Counted from the stretch's first letter, positions 8,257-17,679 are shown. The stretch: 64,000 nucleotides of DNA from Sapientia aquatica (GCF_004358105.1 NZ_SMYL01000008.1:99460-163459), one strand, 5' to 3'. The notes: generated by a model not told the origin, from the letters alone. Made by a program: numbers and translations.

Positions 8257-8334
8257 CGTTGAAGGCGCTGGCGCGCCACTGGATTCCCGCCTGCGCGGGA
8301 ATGACGGGGGCGTCGAGTTGGGGACGCCGAGTCG
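8257..8334 (+). repeat. Right inverted repeat of the GIY-YIG unit
   Basis: Inverted partner of 7817-7880. It has the same ATTCCCGC-N4-GCGGGAAT palindrome at its centre, two mismatches, and an extra 14 bases (8308-8321, GCGTCGAGTTGGGG) that look like an imperfect duplication of the neighbouring ACGCCGAGTCG. Confidence 0.9.
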
Positions 8335-8710
8335 GTTCGGCGACTGTCAACTTTGTGCCGTCATCTGCCAACCAACGCCTCAATTCCGAAGCAATCCCAA
8401 ACAAACCTAACCCTTCTCTCGATCGGGATAGTCACAATTATTCCTTAGTTTAAAATCGCATAAATGTTACAAATTAGCATGTTTACCTAGGCTAGAGGTT
8501 TATTAGGTGATTGTAAATACCCTATTTAAGGCATTCCTATGGCGTGCGGGTTCAACGGTGAGGTTTGGGAATATCGGTTTCTAAAATCGGGCGGGAGTAA
8601 GGAATGGCATATCACCGATCAATCCTTATCAGCATTAAATCCCGCGGAAGAATTTGGCGTTTGAATGATTTAATCAATGAGCTGGTGAGTAAGAATCTAC
8701 TGCGGAGCGG
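8335..8710. other. Intergenic, no gene recognised
   Basis: About 375 bases between the repeat unit and the 3' end of an outer-membrane protein gene. AT-rich near 8440-8530. A short rightward frame begins here but mostly runs antisense to the outer-membrane protein gene and shows no domain. Confidence 0.4.
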
Positions 8711-9472
8711 CTACCAAAATTTTGTAACGGGTACCACGATTCCAGTGAAAATCGCCCAATCTGGGGATGACGAATTTAAGCCTTTCACGATACCAATATC
8801 CACGGTCATGCGGTTGGAGGGGCTGTAACTTATCGCAGCCAGAAATTGTGCCGTATTTGGCACAAGGCGTCGTTTGGTGCCTGAGAGCTCCAAGTCCACC
8901 TCCCATTTGTCGCTAACGGTATAGGCAAGCGATCCGGCCCAACCGGTTTGGACTGCGCCCTCTACAGCATCGGTTCCGCCTAGGTGCGTCGCATTTAGGT
9001 TGAGATCAATTTCAATTTGGCCAAAATCATGACTAACAATGCCGTTGATGCCGTAATCCACCTTTCCGCTACCTATGGCCGTGTTCGCGGTGGGCGCCTT
9101 TACGTTGAATTCAAGGCCCAACGCGGTGGATTCGCTAAGCAAAAATGCCCGCTTTAGTGTGGCGGTTGTATCACCAAATCCGCGATCCACGGCACCGTTG
9201 TTGGCATTGCGAACCCAGGCTTCGCCGCCTAAAAGTACACCCCAATTTTCATTAAAAGCGAGTTTGAGCAAATAAGGTAAGCTGCCGCGACTCACGTCAC
9301 CAGTCTTAGCGCTGAGTCCACCAAATTCGAACTCCAACTGCCCCGCAGGCGACAACTGCGCCGGATTGGATACGGTTGGCCGGTAAGGCACAATGCCGTC
9401 GTCCGCCTCGGCGTGCGCTAGCGAGAAAAATAGCGAAGTACACAAAATTGGCACAATGTGGCGTCTAGCCAT
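8711..9472 (-). CDS. Outer-membrane beta-barrel, MetA-pathway-like
   Basis: A 253-residue exported protein with a signal peptide (cleaved after LAHA, about residue 21) and alternating amphipathic strands, ending in a terminal aromatic (VTKFW), as expected for a barrel inserted by BAM. Segments such as LLKLAFNENWGVLLGGEAW, GFGDTTATLKRAFLL and SLAYTVSDKWEVDLELSG resemble the Phenol_MetA_deg family (porin-like proteins first noted in aromatic-degradation gene clusters). No degradation genes are near it, so a channel for hydrophobic compounds is only a possibility. It stands alone, divergent from the following chemoreceptor. Confidence 0.7.
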   Translation of the reverse strand: MARRHIVPILCTSLFFSLAHAEADDGIVPYRPTVSNPAQLSPAGQLEFEFGGLSAKTGDVSRGSLPYLLKLAFNENWGVLLGGEAWVRNANNGAVDRGFGDTTATLKRAFLLSESTALGLEFNVKAPTANTAIGSGKVDYGINGIVSHDFGQIEIDLNLNATHLGGTDAVEGAVQTGWAGSLAYTVSDKWEVDLELSGTKRRLVPNTAQFLAAISYSPSNRMTVDIGIVKGLNSSSPDWAIFTGIVVPVTKFW

Positions 9473-9686
9473 GGTTGACTTTCATTCACTGTAAAAAATA
9501 GGGTAAAGCTTGCCACACATCGCGCTTCGAAAATCACCCGTTGAATATTTTTTTATCTTTGCTAACCTGCATTGGCATGGCAGGCATCCCCTTGTTTTTG
9601 CTTTGATCAGCCTTCCGCCCGTCTACCTGCTATGAACATGTTCGCACCGTCCCATGATGTACAAATAACACTGATAGGATTGCGCC

Positions 9687-11348
9687 GTGAATTTATCAAA
9701 TTTTAAAATTGCGACCAAAATTGGTACTGGCTTCCTCATCATTTTGGCAATGATTGTCGCTTTAGGTGCTGTGGCCTTGGTTCAATTGAACGAAGTTTCG
9801 GTTGGTGAAGAGCAAATTGCAACCAACAATCTGCCTAGCATTGAAATCGGCGCCAAGATTCAAAGTATTGTGAACACGATTCGTCGACTTGAGGCCCGCC
9901 ATGTTCTTGCGAGCACCGATGCCGAAATGGATGCCCGTGAGGCAGATATTGCTGCCGCGCGCAAAGAACTGTTGAATTTAGAACCAGAAGCTACCCCGTT
10001 ATTCAACTCGGAATACGAAACCAAAGCCTGGACCAGCTTCAAGGCGCACCGCGACGAATGGTATGCGGAGTGGGATAAGTTGCGGATTCTTTCCCGTAAG
10101 ACCGGCGAAGGGCCAGAAGCACAAGAACTCGCGGCCAAAGAGTTTAATTCGGCCTCGCAAGATAAGTTCATACTTGCGCTCAAAGACATGCAAGACTTGA
10201 ATGATTACAACAAAAAAGAAGCCAGCTTGGCGTGGAATGCTGGACAAAAAACGATATCGCATGCACGCATGCTTGTTATGACAACCATCGTCATTGCAGC
10301 GGGTTTAGCAATCGCTCTCGCGTTACTTATTTCGCGCGCCATCTCACGCCCCATCATTGACGCGATTCAAATCGCCGATGCGATTGCTTTGGGAGACTTA
10401 ACAGTGACGATCAAGGTGACGGGTAAGGATGAAACAGCGCAATTGCTGCAAGCCCTCGATGGGATGCGCGCAGGCTTAATTCAAGTGGTAAACAGTGTGC
10501 GGCAAAGCTCGGATAGCGTGGCCACTGCCAGCGCGCAAATTGCTCAGGGCAATATGGACCTGAGTGGAAGAACCGAGCACCAAGCTAGCTCGCTGGAGGA
10601 AACGGCTGCCTCGATGGAAGAACTGAGCTCACAGGTAAAACATAACGCTGAGAATGCGCGGCAAGCAAATCAAATGGCTACCAGCGCGTCGCGCGTCGCC
10701 AGTCAGGGTGGCGATGTGGTTGGCCGCGTGGTCGAGACGATGAAAGAGATTAACGACGCTTCTAAAAAGATTTCCGACATCATCAGCGTGATCGACGGGA
10801 TCGCGTTCCAAACCAATATTTTGGCATTGAATGCGGCGGTCGAAGCAGCCCGCGCTGGCGAACAAGGTCGTGGCTTTGCGGTGGTGGCTTCTGAGGTGCG
10901 GTCACTCGCGGGAAGAAGCGCCGAAGCGGCGAAAGAAATCAAAATTTTAATTAATGCCAGCGTAGAACGGGTAGGACAAGGCACGGCCTTGGTGGACGAA
11001 GCAGGAACAACGATGTCCGAAGTGGTTGCTTCGATTAATCGAGTTACCGATTTAATGGGTGAAATTACCTCCGCCAGTCATGAGCAAGCACAAGGTGTAT
11101 CCCAAGTGGAAGAAGCCGTCACGCAAATGGATCAAGCAATTCAGCAAAATGCCGCGTTGGTGGAGGAAATGGCCGCCGCTGCCGGAAGCATGAAATCTCA
11201 AGCACAAGAGCTCGTCGGTGCTGTGGCGGTCTTTAAAGTCGGCAACGCCGAGAATGTCACGAGCAAACTTCCTCAACGCGCGATAAACGTAATGAGTGCT
11301 AGCAATTCGTCGCAATTTCTTGCCGTAACCAACCACCCCAACGATTGA
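9687..11348 (+). CDS. Methyl-accepting chemotaxis protein, 4HB type
   Basis: Transmembrane chemoreceptor of 553 residues. The first helix ([25 protein letters not shown], about 8-32), a periplasmic four-helix-bundle-like domain (35-185), a second helix (about 193-215), HAMP (about 216-268) and a cytoplasmic signalling coiled coil follow in the Tsr/Tar order. The tip ([20 protein letters not shown]) is the CheA/CheW contact. The start is a GTG at 9687 with AGGA eight bases upstream. No CheR-tethering pentapeptide is seen at the C-terminus. It lies outside the che cluster and probably feeds it. Ligand unknown. Confidence 0.93.
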   Translation: MNLSNFKIATKIGTGFLIILAMIVALGAVALVQLNEVSVGEEQIATNNLPSIEIGAKIQSIVNTIRRLEARHVLASTDAEMDAREADIAAARKELLNLEPEATPLFNSEYETKAWTSFKAHRDEWYAEWDKLRILSRKTGEGPEAQELAAKEFNSASQDKFILALKDMQDLNDYNKKEASLAWNAGQKTISHARMLVMTTIVIAAGLAIALALLISRAISRPIIDAIQIADAIALGDLTVTIKVTGKDETAQLLQALDGMRAGLIQVVNSVRQSSDSVATASAQIAQGNMDLSGRTEHQASSLEETAASMEELSSQVKHNAENARQANQMATSASRVASQGGDVVGRVVETMKEINDASKKISDIISVIDGIAFQTNILALNAAVEAARAGEQGRGFAVVASEVRSLAGRSAEAAKEIKILINASVERVGQGTALVDEAGTTMSEVVASINRVTDLMGEITSASHEQAQGVSQVEEAVTQMDQAIQQNAALVEEMAAAAGSMKSQAQELVGAVAVFKVGNAENVTSKLPQRAINVMSASNSSQFLAVTNHPND

Positions 11349-11771
11349 TTCATTCCTTACGGCGCTGACTTCGTCGCGTCTCAATATCGTTAAAGTACGA
11401 AAAATCAGCACCCAGCTTCCGACCACCAATGAACAACTTCGTTGGTGGTAAGTGATACGTCAATTTAAGCGACGCGACATCACTATTTACGGGCTATCGA
11501 TTCCCCATTTAGGCTTTGGTGCAATTCGTCCGGTTTGTGCCGCAAAACGGCAATCCCCTACAAGCTTGCAACCAGTCGCCCAGCGCTTGAACGCAAGCAA
11601 TAGCTGGAAACAGCAATTTAAAACGTAAAAATCGGCAAGGTTGTGGGATGCTGTCCTCACACGCTAGAGTACAGTTGCTCTGAGCACAGCTCGGACACCA
11701 GCGCAGCCATGCAAACGTTCCAAGCCGTTTCCATTTCTCCCGCGCCAAAACCCCCACCCATAAAAATTCTC
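11349..11771. other. Intergenic with a hairpin downstream of the chemoreceptor
   Basis: Non-coding by my reading. An 8-base-pair stem (ACCACCAA 11422-11429 with TTGGTGGT 11442-11449, 12-base loop) may end or stabilise the chemoreceptor mRNA, but it lacks a T-run. A leftward open frame at 11509-11757 has no recognisable content. Confidence 0.4.
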
Positions 11772-11831
11772 TTGACTTAAAAAATAACTTAATATATCTT
11801 AAAACATATCTTACGATATATTTTAAGATAT
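11772..11831 (+). promoter_or_regulatory. Promoter with nested AT-rich operator dyads
   Basis: A TTGACT -35 (11772-11777) and TATCTT -10 (11795-11800) are 17 bases apart. The -10 lies in a perfect 11-base inverted repeat (ATATCTTAAAA 11794-11804, TTTTAAGATAT 11821-11831), and its 16-base spacer holds a second dyad (ATATC 11806-11810, GATAT 11815-11819). This is a plausible repressor site, of the kind bound by PadR-type regulators such as E. coli YqjI, controlling the next two genes. Confidence 0.65.
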
Positions 11832-11856
11832 TGATGAATCACAGAAGGAGAAATTT

Positions 11857-12300
11857 ATGCGTAATCACTACTCCACCAACTTGCCTCGTCGCGCCTCTCG
11901 CAGGTCTGGTGTTCTGCAACAAATGCTGGAGCGCGCCGCCAGCTATGTGCGGACTGCATCGTTCGGTTGCGGTTATCTCAGCGTGGCAGACCGCGGCGGT
12001 TGGCGTGAAATTGAAACGAGCCGCTTTGCGTCGAAGCAGCGTGTTTATAAGCTGGGCGATTGCCGCGCCGCGCTTGGTCGGACTGCGTTCAGTCGGGCTG
12101 CGTTCAGTCGGGCTGCGTTCAGTCGGGCTGGATATGGTCGCGCTCTGAGCCGAGTTGAATTTAATTCAGCACCAGAATTAATCGACGCGATGCGCGAACT
12201 GAAGTCGGCTGTGCGGCGCTCGGCAGCATCGTCGCCCGAGCAGCAACAACACCTAGCTCAGTTACTGCGCGATGCGGCGCAAGCTGTGCAAACAAAATAA
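11857..12300 (+). CDS. Small basic protein with AFSRA repeats; possible decayed PadR regulator
   Basis: I do not recognise this 147-residue protein as a whole. AAGGAG six bases before the ATG shows a well-placed translation start. It is Arg- and Ala-rich. A short tandem repeat (AFSRA three times, about residues 77-91) comes from a 15-base DNA repeat. The C-terminal 45 residues (SAPELIDAMRELKSAVRR... QLLRDAAQAVQTK) resemble the tail of YqjI-like PadR regulators, and its place between a dyad operator and a siderophore-interacting protein is where such a PadR gene is often found. However, the winged-helix core is not visible. It could be a degenerate regulator or an unrelated orphan. Confidence 0.5.
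   Translation: MRNHYSTNLPRRASRRSGVLQQMLERAASYVRTASFGCGYLSVADRGGWREIETSRFASKQRVYKLGDCRAALGRTAFSRAAFSRAAFSRAGYGRALSRVEFNSAPELIDAMRELKSAVRRSAASSPEQQQHLAQLLRDAAQAVQTK
12083..12127 (+). repeat. 15-base tandem repeat, three perfect copies
   Basis: CTGCGTTCAGTCGGG occurs three times head to tail inside the small gene, flanked by decayed partial copies (around 12071 and 12128). Being a multiple of three it keeps the reading frame and encodes the AFSRA peptide repeat. Copy number could vary by slippage. Confidence 0.9.
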
Positions 12301-12318
12301 TTGATAAGGAAAATTGCG

Positions 12319-13047
12319 ATGAAACCTAACTTACACTCACGCACCTTAACGCCAGTGCGCGTGAGCGAGATTTACGATATCACGCCAACGATGCGCCGCA
12401 TTACGGTAACGGGAGAGGGCTTGCGCGAGTTTCCGGTGCAAAAGCCAGCGCAATGGATGAAGGTGTTTTTCCCTTCGCCGGATAATCGTCCACCGTCAAC
12501 CCGCGCCTACACCATCCGACAGTTTTGTCCTAGCGACGCACGGATGGAGATTGATTTGGTCTTGCATGGCGACACTGGTCCGGCAGGATATTGGGCAGCG
12601 CGTGCTCAAGTTGGCAGCACGTTGCAACTTTCCATGCCACGTGCGGGTGCTGACATTAACGCGGCGACTAAACGCTTTGTGCTAGTTGGCGATCACACCG
12701 CACTGCCCGCCATGTCAGCCATCGTGGCTGCCTTACCTGAACGGGTCCAGATCGATATGTTTGCCGAAGTGCCCGACGAGCGCGATGAGCAAGAATTAGT
12801 CACTGCGGCGCAGTTGAATCTGCGTTGGACACACGCCGGACAAAAAACGCCCGGCACCACAGGACAACTGGAAACCCAACTCCAACAAGCATCAATCGAT
12901 ATTGCTGATTGCCAGTTTTGGGTCGCGGGAGAATCGACGATGGTGAAAAATGTTGTGGCTCATTTGTGTAATGAGCGCTTGGTTCCCAAATCGGCGATTC
13001 AATCCGCTGGTTATTGGAAATTGGGTGTTAAGGGTCACAAAGAATAG
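12319..13047 (+). CDS. Siderophore-interacting protein (FAD ferric reductase)
   Basis: Cytoplasmic flavoprotein of 242 residues in the SIP/ViuB/YqjH family, which reduces ferric siderophores with NAD(P)H to release iron. Seen are the FAD-binding barrel motif RAYTIRQF (about 64-71), LVLHGDTGPAGYWAARAQVG, the RFVLVGDHTALPAMSAI nucleotide-binding stretch, and the C-terminal FWVAGE...AGYWKLGVKG motif. The start at 12319 is supported by AAGGAA; an in-frame TTG 18 bases upstream is poorly placed. It follows the repeat-bearing gene by 18 bases and is probably in its operon, controlled by the nested dyad upstream. Probably iron- or metal-regulated. Confidence 0.9.
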   Translation: MKPNLHSRTLTPVRVSEIYDITPTMRRITVTGEGLREFPVQKPAQWMKVFFPSPDNRPPSTRAYTIRQFCPSDARMEIDLVLHGDTGPAGYWAARAQVGSTLQLSMPRAGADINAATKRFVLVGDHTALPAMSAIVAALPERVQIDMFAEVPDERDEQELVTAAQLNLRWTHAGQKTPGTTGQLETQLQQASIDIADCQFWVAGESTMVKNVVAHLCNERLVPKSAIQSAGYWKLGVKGHKE

Positions 13048-13102
13048 GCGCTGAAGGCTTGCGGTCTAATGGCGTAGCGCCGCTGAGCGGCTTATCAGCA
13101 AC

Positions 13103-13975
13103 TTAAGCAGCGATTGGAGTATTACCGAGCACTAGTTGCCTGGCAGTCATCTGCTCTATCCTTTTCAAAATATTAGCCGCGTTAGCGCGCTGCATTTTGC
13201 CGGACTGGTCTAAATATTTAATCTCGTTAGCGATAATCAAAACACCGTATTTATTTTTGACTTTGCACAGATTCATCACTTCACGCACTTGTGGAATCGG
13301 TTCTTGTTGATCGTGCTTTTCTTGCAGAATCGAATAAATCAATTTGTTCAACACATCGTCATCCTTGGGTGCGACCAGTTGCCAAAACGGGGCATCGTCT
13401 TCTTGCATGGCTTCGACTAAGGCGTGCGAATGGTCGTTGCCCACCTCGACTTGCTGGCCTTGTTCGATGATTTGTGTCAGCACTGGGAATTGCAGCGTGT
13501 GTTCGCGCACGAACGATTCGACTTGATGTTGGGTACTGTTGAAATGATCGATTTCCCTCTCTTCCATTTCCTCGGAGAGCGAAAATTCGTGGCGTTTCTC
13601 AATCGATTGAATCGAGGTAATTAGGTCAGCGACTTGTTGTCGATCGATACGCAAAGTCTCGATCTTCACCAACACCGGTGGATCGAGCACAAAGCTGTCT
13701 TTGCCGCTGACCAAATTGCTGATGCGGACTTCCGTGCGGGTCTCGAATTCAAATAGCGCTTCAGCAGTCAGTTGAAAATAACGTGGTTGGCTTAGCGTGA
13801 GTTCTTGCCCCGAACTCGCCGTCAACGTGCCTTTGAAAGGCACATGAATTTCCAGCATTTGGCCGTCGGATTTGCGGCTCCATTCGCACAATACAGCAGG
13901 CGTCACCGAATAAGACTTTAAGCCTAATTCGCCGATGATTTGCGCCGCCGCTTTATTCAATGAATACATCGCCAT
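13103..13975 (-). CDS. Uncharacterised 290-residue cytoplasmic protein
   Basis: I do not recognise this protein. It has no signal peptide or membrane helix. The N-terminal half (1-115) looks beta-rich (VPFKGTLTASSGQELTLSQPRYFQLTAEALFEFETR), the middle (115-190) is highly charged and helical (EKRHEFSLSEEMEEREIDHF), and the C-terminal part (200-290) is helical. The start ATG at 13975 is preceded by a weak GGGTGG; a second Met lies two codons in. It is flanked by intergenic DNA on both sides, converging with the SIP gene. Its codon use looks like that of the neighbours, so it is likely real. Confidence 0.75.
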   Translation of the reverse strand: MAMYSLNKAAAQIIGELGLKSYSVTPAVLCEWSRKSDGQMLEIHVPFKGTLTASSGQELTLSQPRYFQLTAEALFEFETRTEVRISNLVSGKDSFVLDPPVLVKIETLRIDRQQVADLITSIQSIEKRHEFSLSEEMEEREIDHFNSTQHQVESFVREHTLQFPVLTQIIEQGQQVEVGNDHSHALVEAMQEDDAPFWQLVAPKDDDVLNKLIYSILQEKHDQQEPIPQVREVMNLCKVKNKYGVLIIANEIKYLDQSGKMQRANAANILKRIEQMTARQLVLGNTPIAA

Positions 13976-14496
13976 AATTGACCACCCTTTTATTCTGTTC
14001 CTTGACTATCCAACAGCCATAGCCGAGCACGACCTCTGCTTGGCGCTTTATTACTTTACGGCAATTATAGTGCGGCGCTGAAGGGAAATAACTATGTCGG
14101 CAAGTAAGACTTGAAAGAAAAATTTACGTTTGCTGTTACAAATAACGGCAAGCGGCTAATTGGGGCGGTCAAAACACATGCTGAGGAGCAAATAAGTCAA
14201 AACGTAAAAACCAAGTTAAATCAATTCACTATCCGCGAAACCTCATGCAAATTATCGAAGTGCCAGCAACAGAAAATCTAACAATCATTATTAGTGCCGG
14301 TTCGCACAACAATGTTAAGTGGTTGATTTTATTGGATAAAAAGAGACACTTTGAGCGAGAAAGCCACAGCGGATACAACTTTAAAAGGGGTGCGATTGAA
14401 ACAAAATTTGCCCGCCCCATCGTAACAAATTTGTTACAAACTGAGCATCAAGGTCTAAGCTTGAGCACCGCGACATGGTGTGAAACAGCACCATTT
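13976..14496. other. Intergenic, no gene recognised
   Basis: About 520 AT-rich bases between two leftward genes. A 94-codon rightward frame starting at 14245 has no domain, no clear ribosome-binding site and overlaps the kinase 3' end, so I leave it out. Promoter elements for the gene at 13975 must lie here but none is convincing. Confidence 0.4.
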
Positions 14497-17400
14497 TTAG
14501 CTCAAAAAACTACCCGCAGGAACGGATAAAGGCACCGTAAACCAAAAGGTTGAACCAGCCCCAACTTCGGATTCGAAACCAATCTCGCCGCCCATGCGCG
14601 CGACTAATTTTTTACTGATATTGAGCCCCAAGCCGGTTCCACCTTGTTGGCGCGTATCGCTGCCATCGGCTTGTGCGAATTCACTAAAAATGCGCGACCG
14701 AAACTCAATCGGCACGCCCGCGCCAAAATCTTGAATTTCGATCTTGGCCATTTTATCGAGTACCAGCAAACGAATTTCTACGCGTTCGCCCGATGGCGTA
14801 AATTTGGCCGCGTTCGACATTAAATTCGCCATCACTTGCATCAAGCGATCCTTGTCGCCGATCACAGCGAGATGCTCTAAGGTTGACGCAAAGTGGTAAT
14901 GCGCGCCATACGAAGCGGCGTATTCTTCGTTCATGCCAACGGCCTGCTGGATTAATTCGACCATATCGATTTCATCGGTGTGGAATACCACAGTGCCCGA
15001 GAGCAGCTTCTCCATATCCAAAATATCGTTGACCAAGGTGGTTAAGCGCTTGGCGTTTTTGCTCGCGATGCTGATTAGGCCGAGGGCTTTCGGAACCAGT
15101 TCGCCGAACACGCCCGCCTCTAATAATCCGAGCGAGGCGGAAATCGATGTCAGCGGAGTGCGAAGTTCATGGCTGACGGTTGAGATGAATTCACTCTTTA
15201 ATTTTTCGACTTGTTTTTGTTGGCTAATGTCGGTGTGAAATCCAATAAAGCGCACCGGCACGCCTTGGTTATCGCGCAGGATTAAGCCGCGATCTAAGAT
15301 CCAAACGTAATGCCCGTCTTTGTGTCGCATACGGTATTCATTACTAAACCGATCGCCATTGGTGGCAATGCAGTGATCGACATTACGCACCACCCAAATT
15401 CGATCCTGCGGATGCACATGCTCGTCCCACACGGTGACGGAATTTTCTAACTCGTATTCTTCGTAGCCCAGCATGGATTTCCAACGCGGCGAGTAGTACA
15501 CCGTGCCATTGAGCACATCTCTATCCCACAAACCATCGTTAGCGCCCAGCACGGCCAGGTTAAATCGCTCTTCGCTAAACTTCAGTTTCTGCGCGCTTAA
15601 TCGAATCTCGGTGACATCACGTAACACGATCAACACACCGAGAACTTTGCCGATGTCGTTACGAATCGGTGCGGCCGAATCTTCAATCCCGTGGCGGCTG
15701 CCGTTACGCGATACCAGCACATGCGGATAGCGATGTTTAACGCTTTCATTGCGCGAAACACATTTCGCAATCGGGTCTTCAATCGGCAATCCTGATTCTT
15801 GATAAACGATATTGAGCACCTGCATTACCGGCAGACCTTGGGCTTCGGCGTTAGTCCAGCCTGAGAGTTTCTCGGCCACGCCGTTGAGCCACGTGATGAT
15901 GCCGCCACTGTCGGTGGTGACAACCGCATCGGTGATGGACAGCAAGGTGACGCGCATTAATTCGTCGTGCGCGGCCAGCTTTTCGCTCAGTGAGCGTAAC
16001 TCGGTCACATCCCAATTGGCACCCACCATGCGTAAGGCTTTGCCCTGAGCGTCTTTCGTAACAACAGCGGTAGCGCGTAAATAATGAATACTGCCATCAC
16101 GCCAAATGATGCGAAATTCGGTATTAAAATCGCGCACGCCATTGATCGCCTCTTGCAATTCTTTGATCGTTCGCTTGCGATCTAAGGGATGCAAATATGA
16201 GCGCCACAGCGGCAAGCTCGCGCCAATATTCTGGCGTGGTTCCGGCACAGTTTCGGTAGTCGCTTCATCCCACAATTCGTACACACCTAAATCGTTGGCG
16301 TCATGCAAACCGTATAAACGGTACATCCAGCCATCCCAATTTACCGTGCCGTTTTCCAAGTCCAAATCAAACACGCCAATGCCGCCGCTATTGGTGGCTA
16401 AGAACATACGCTCGGCATTGGTTTGGTTGAGTACGTTTTGCTTAATGCGCTCAGTGATATCGATACTAAAAAAAATGTACCGATCTAGCTCGTTGCGCTC
16501 ATCAAACAAGGGCGATACCAAGCAATCGATCCAAAATAATTCACCGACTTTATTGCGGTAGCAAATTTCGCCACGCCACGATTTCCCGCTTAATAATTCT
16601 TGCCACATCAAGGTCAAGGTTTCGCTTGCCGTTAAGCCGGATTGCAACATCTTGTGCGAGTGCCCGTGAAGCTCGTCACGGCTATAACCTGTTAGTGCAC
16701 AAAAGGCGTCGTTGACTTCAATGAACAGACCTGCGGCATCAGTAATGGAGACAATGAACTGACTTTTGACCGCATTAATTAGGCTATTAGTTTCGCGCAT
16801 TGCCTGTTTTTGGCTGCTGATATTTTCAATCACCGCCACGCTGATGAACTCACCAGTAATATCTTTTTCAATGACGGCGGACAATAAAACATCCACGATT
16901 TCGCCCGACTTACACACCATTTGATACGGCACCTTATCGCACCGACCGGTGGCGAAAAATTGCGGCAACACATCCGTTAATGCGCGCGCTTTCGATTCCT
17001 CGGTTAAAAAACTAGTGGAAAACTGACCCAAGACTTCGTCACGCCGATACCCCAAGGTTTCTAACCAACGGTCGTTGACCGTGATGATGCGACCTTCCAT
17101 GTTAATAGAATGGATCATCGCCGGAGCCATATCGACCAAGCGGACTAATTTTTGCTGGCTTAGCGCCAATGCGTTCGACGCGCGACGCGCTTCAAGTGCC
17201 TTACTCACCGCTATCGCTAAATACTGCAATGCTTCACGCTGATGCGGCTTTAATTTGCGCGGCTGTCTATCGATCACGCACAGCGAACCCACATGCGAAC
17301 CGTCGCTTAGCACCAGCGGAGCGCCCGCATAAAAACGGATATGCGGGTTATCAATGACCAATTGGTTGTCTAAAAAGCGCCGATCGATTTGCGCGTCATT

Positions 17401-17670
17401 CACTTCCAATACGTCGTCGCCCAAAATGGTGTGCGCGCAAAAAGCACATTCTCGCGGCGTTTCTGTTACCCCCGGCAAGCCCAAAATCGATTTAAACCAC
17501 TGGCGATCGGTATCGACCAAACTAATGGCCGAGATCGGCGTTTCACAAATGATGGCCGCGGTGTTGACGAGCGCGTCAAATTCTTCTTCAGGAACCGAAT
17601 CCAGAATATCAAGCCCTTTGAGGGCGCGCATACGTTGTTCTTCATTGCTGGGAATTTCAGCGGCTGGCAT
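14497..17670 (-). CDS. GAF / five-PAS sensor histidine kinase
   Basis: Soluble multi-sensor kinase of 1057 residues. The order is a GAF domain (about 20-160, CAHTILGDD... FYAGAPLV...GSLCVID), five PAS domains (about 175-290, 297-405, 420-560, 570-685, 695-812), HisKA with H834 in SHELRTPL, and an HATPase_c domain (N-box MANLMSNAAKF, G-boxes DFGAGVP and GGTGLGL). There is no membrane helix and no receiver, so its phosphoryl group must go to a separate protein. It is the last gene of the leftward che run, 9 bases after cheB, and its catalytic core is paralogous, without gaps, to the kinases at 29.7 and 32 kb. The signals sensed are unknown. Confidence 0.93.
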   Translation of the reverse strand: MPAAEIPSNEEQRMRALKGLDILDSVPEEEFDALVNTAAIICETPISAISLVDTDRQWFKSILGLPGVTETPRECAFCAHTILGDDVLEVNDAQIDRRFLDNQLVIDNPHIRFYAGAPLVLSDGSHVGSLCVIDRQPRKLKPHQREALQYLAIAVSKALEARRASNALALSQQKLVRLVDMAPAMIHSINMEGRIITVNDRWLETLGYRRDEVLGQFSTSFLTEESKARALTDVLPQFFATGRCDKVPYQMVCKSGEIVDVLLSAVIEKDITGEFISVAVIENISSQKQAMRETNSLINAVKSQFIVSITDAAGLFIEVNDAFCALTGYSRDELHGHSHKMLQSGLTASETLTLMWQELLSGKSWRGEICYRNKVGELFWIDCLVSPLFDERNELDRYIFFSIDITERIKQNVLNQTNAERMFLATNSGGIGVFDLDLENGTVNWDGWMYRLYGLHDANDLGVYELWDEATTETVPEPRQNIGASLPLWRSYLHPLDRKRTIKELQEAINGVRDFNTEFRIIWRDGSIHYLRATAVVTKDAQGKALRMVGANWDVTELRSLSEKLAAHDELMRVTLLSITDAVVTTDSGGIITWLNGVAEKLSGWTNAEAQGLPVMQVLNIVYQESGLPIEDPIAKCVSRNESVKHRYPHVLVSRNGSRHGIEDSAAPIRNDIGKVLGVLIVLRDVTEIRLSAQKLKFSEERFNLAVLGANDGLWDRDVLNGTVYYSPRWKSMLGYEEYELENSVTVWDEHVHPQDRIWVVRNVDHCIATNGDRFSNEYRMRHKDGHYVWILDRGLILRDNQGVPVRFIGFHTDISQQKQVEKLKSEFISTVSHELRTPLTSISASLGLLEAGVFGELVPKALGLISIASKNAKRLTTLVNDILDMEKLLSGTVVFHTDEIDMVELIQQAVGMNEEYAASYGAHYHFASTLEHLAVIGDKDRLMQVMANLMSNAAKFTPSGERVEIRLLVLDKMAKIEIQDFGAGVPIEFRSRIFSEFAQADGSDTRQQGGTGLGLNISKKLVARMGGEIGFESEVGAGSTFWFTVPLSVPAGSFLS

Positions 17671-17679
17671 AAAGGTTGT

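Larger units (their letters stand above)
7817..8334. mobile_element. Candidate small mobile unit: GIY-YIG gene inside inverted repeats
   Basis: A 518-base unit made of two long inverted arms and one gene. The gene fills the space between the arms almost completely: its stop codon abuts the left arm and its start lies 37 bases inside the right arm. There is no transposase. The arrangement resembles REP/RAYT-like domestication, in which a single-strand nuclease acts on palindromes, but this is inference. No target-site duplication is obvious at the outer edges. Confidence 0.45.

Noticed and set aside
7817..8334. CRISPR array or integron site suggested by the palindromes
   Set aside because: Only two copies, in inverted orientation, with a gene rather than spacers between them; no cas genes or integrase.
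8604..8828. Rightward 74-codon open frame
   Set aside because: Its second half is antisense to the outer-membrane protein gene 8711-9472, and the sequence shows no recognisable protein.
11509..11757. Leftward 82-codon open frame rich in Cys and Trp
   Set aside because: Composition is unlike the window's real proteins and there are no features; treated as intergenic.
11831..12148. Alternative rightward frame through the 15-base repeats (VGLRS repeats)
   Set aside because: The frame starting at 11857 has the correctly spaced AAGGAG and continues past the repeats to a stop just before the next gene.
14245..14529. Rightward 94-codon open frame near the 3' end of the GAF/PAS kinase
   Set aside because: No domain, no good ribosome-binding site, and its end overlaps the well-supported kinase gene on the other strand.
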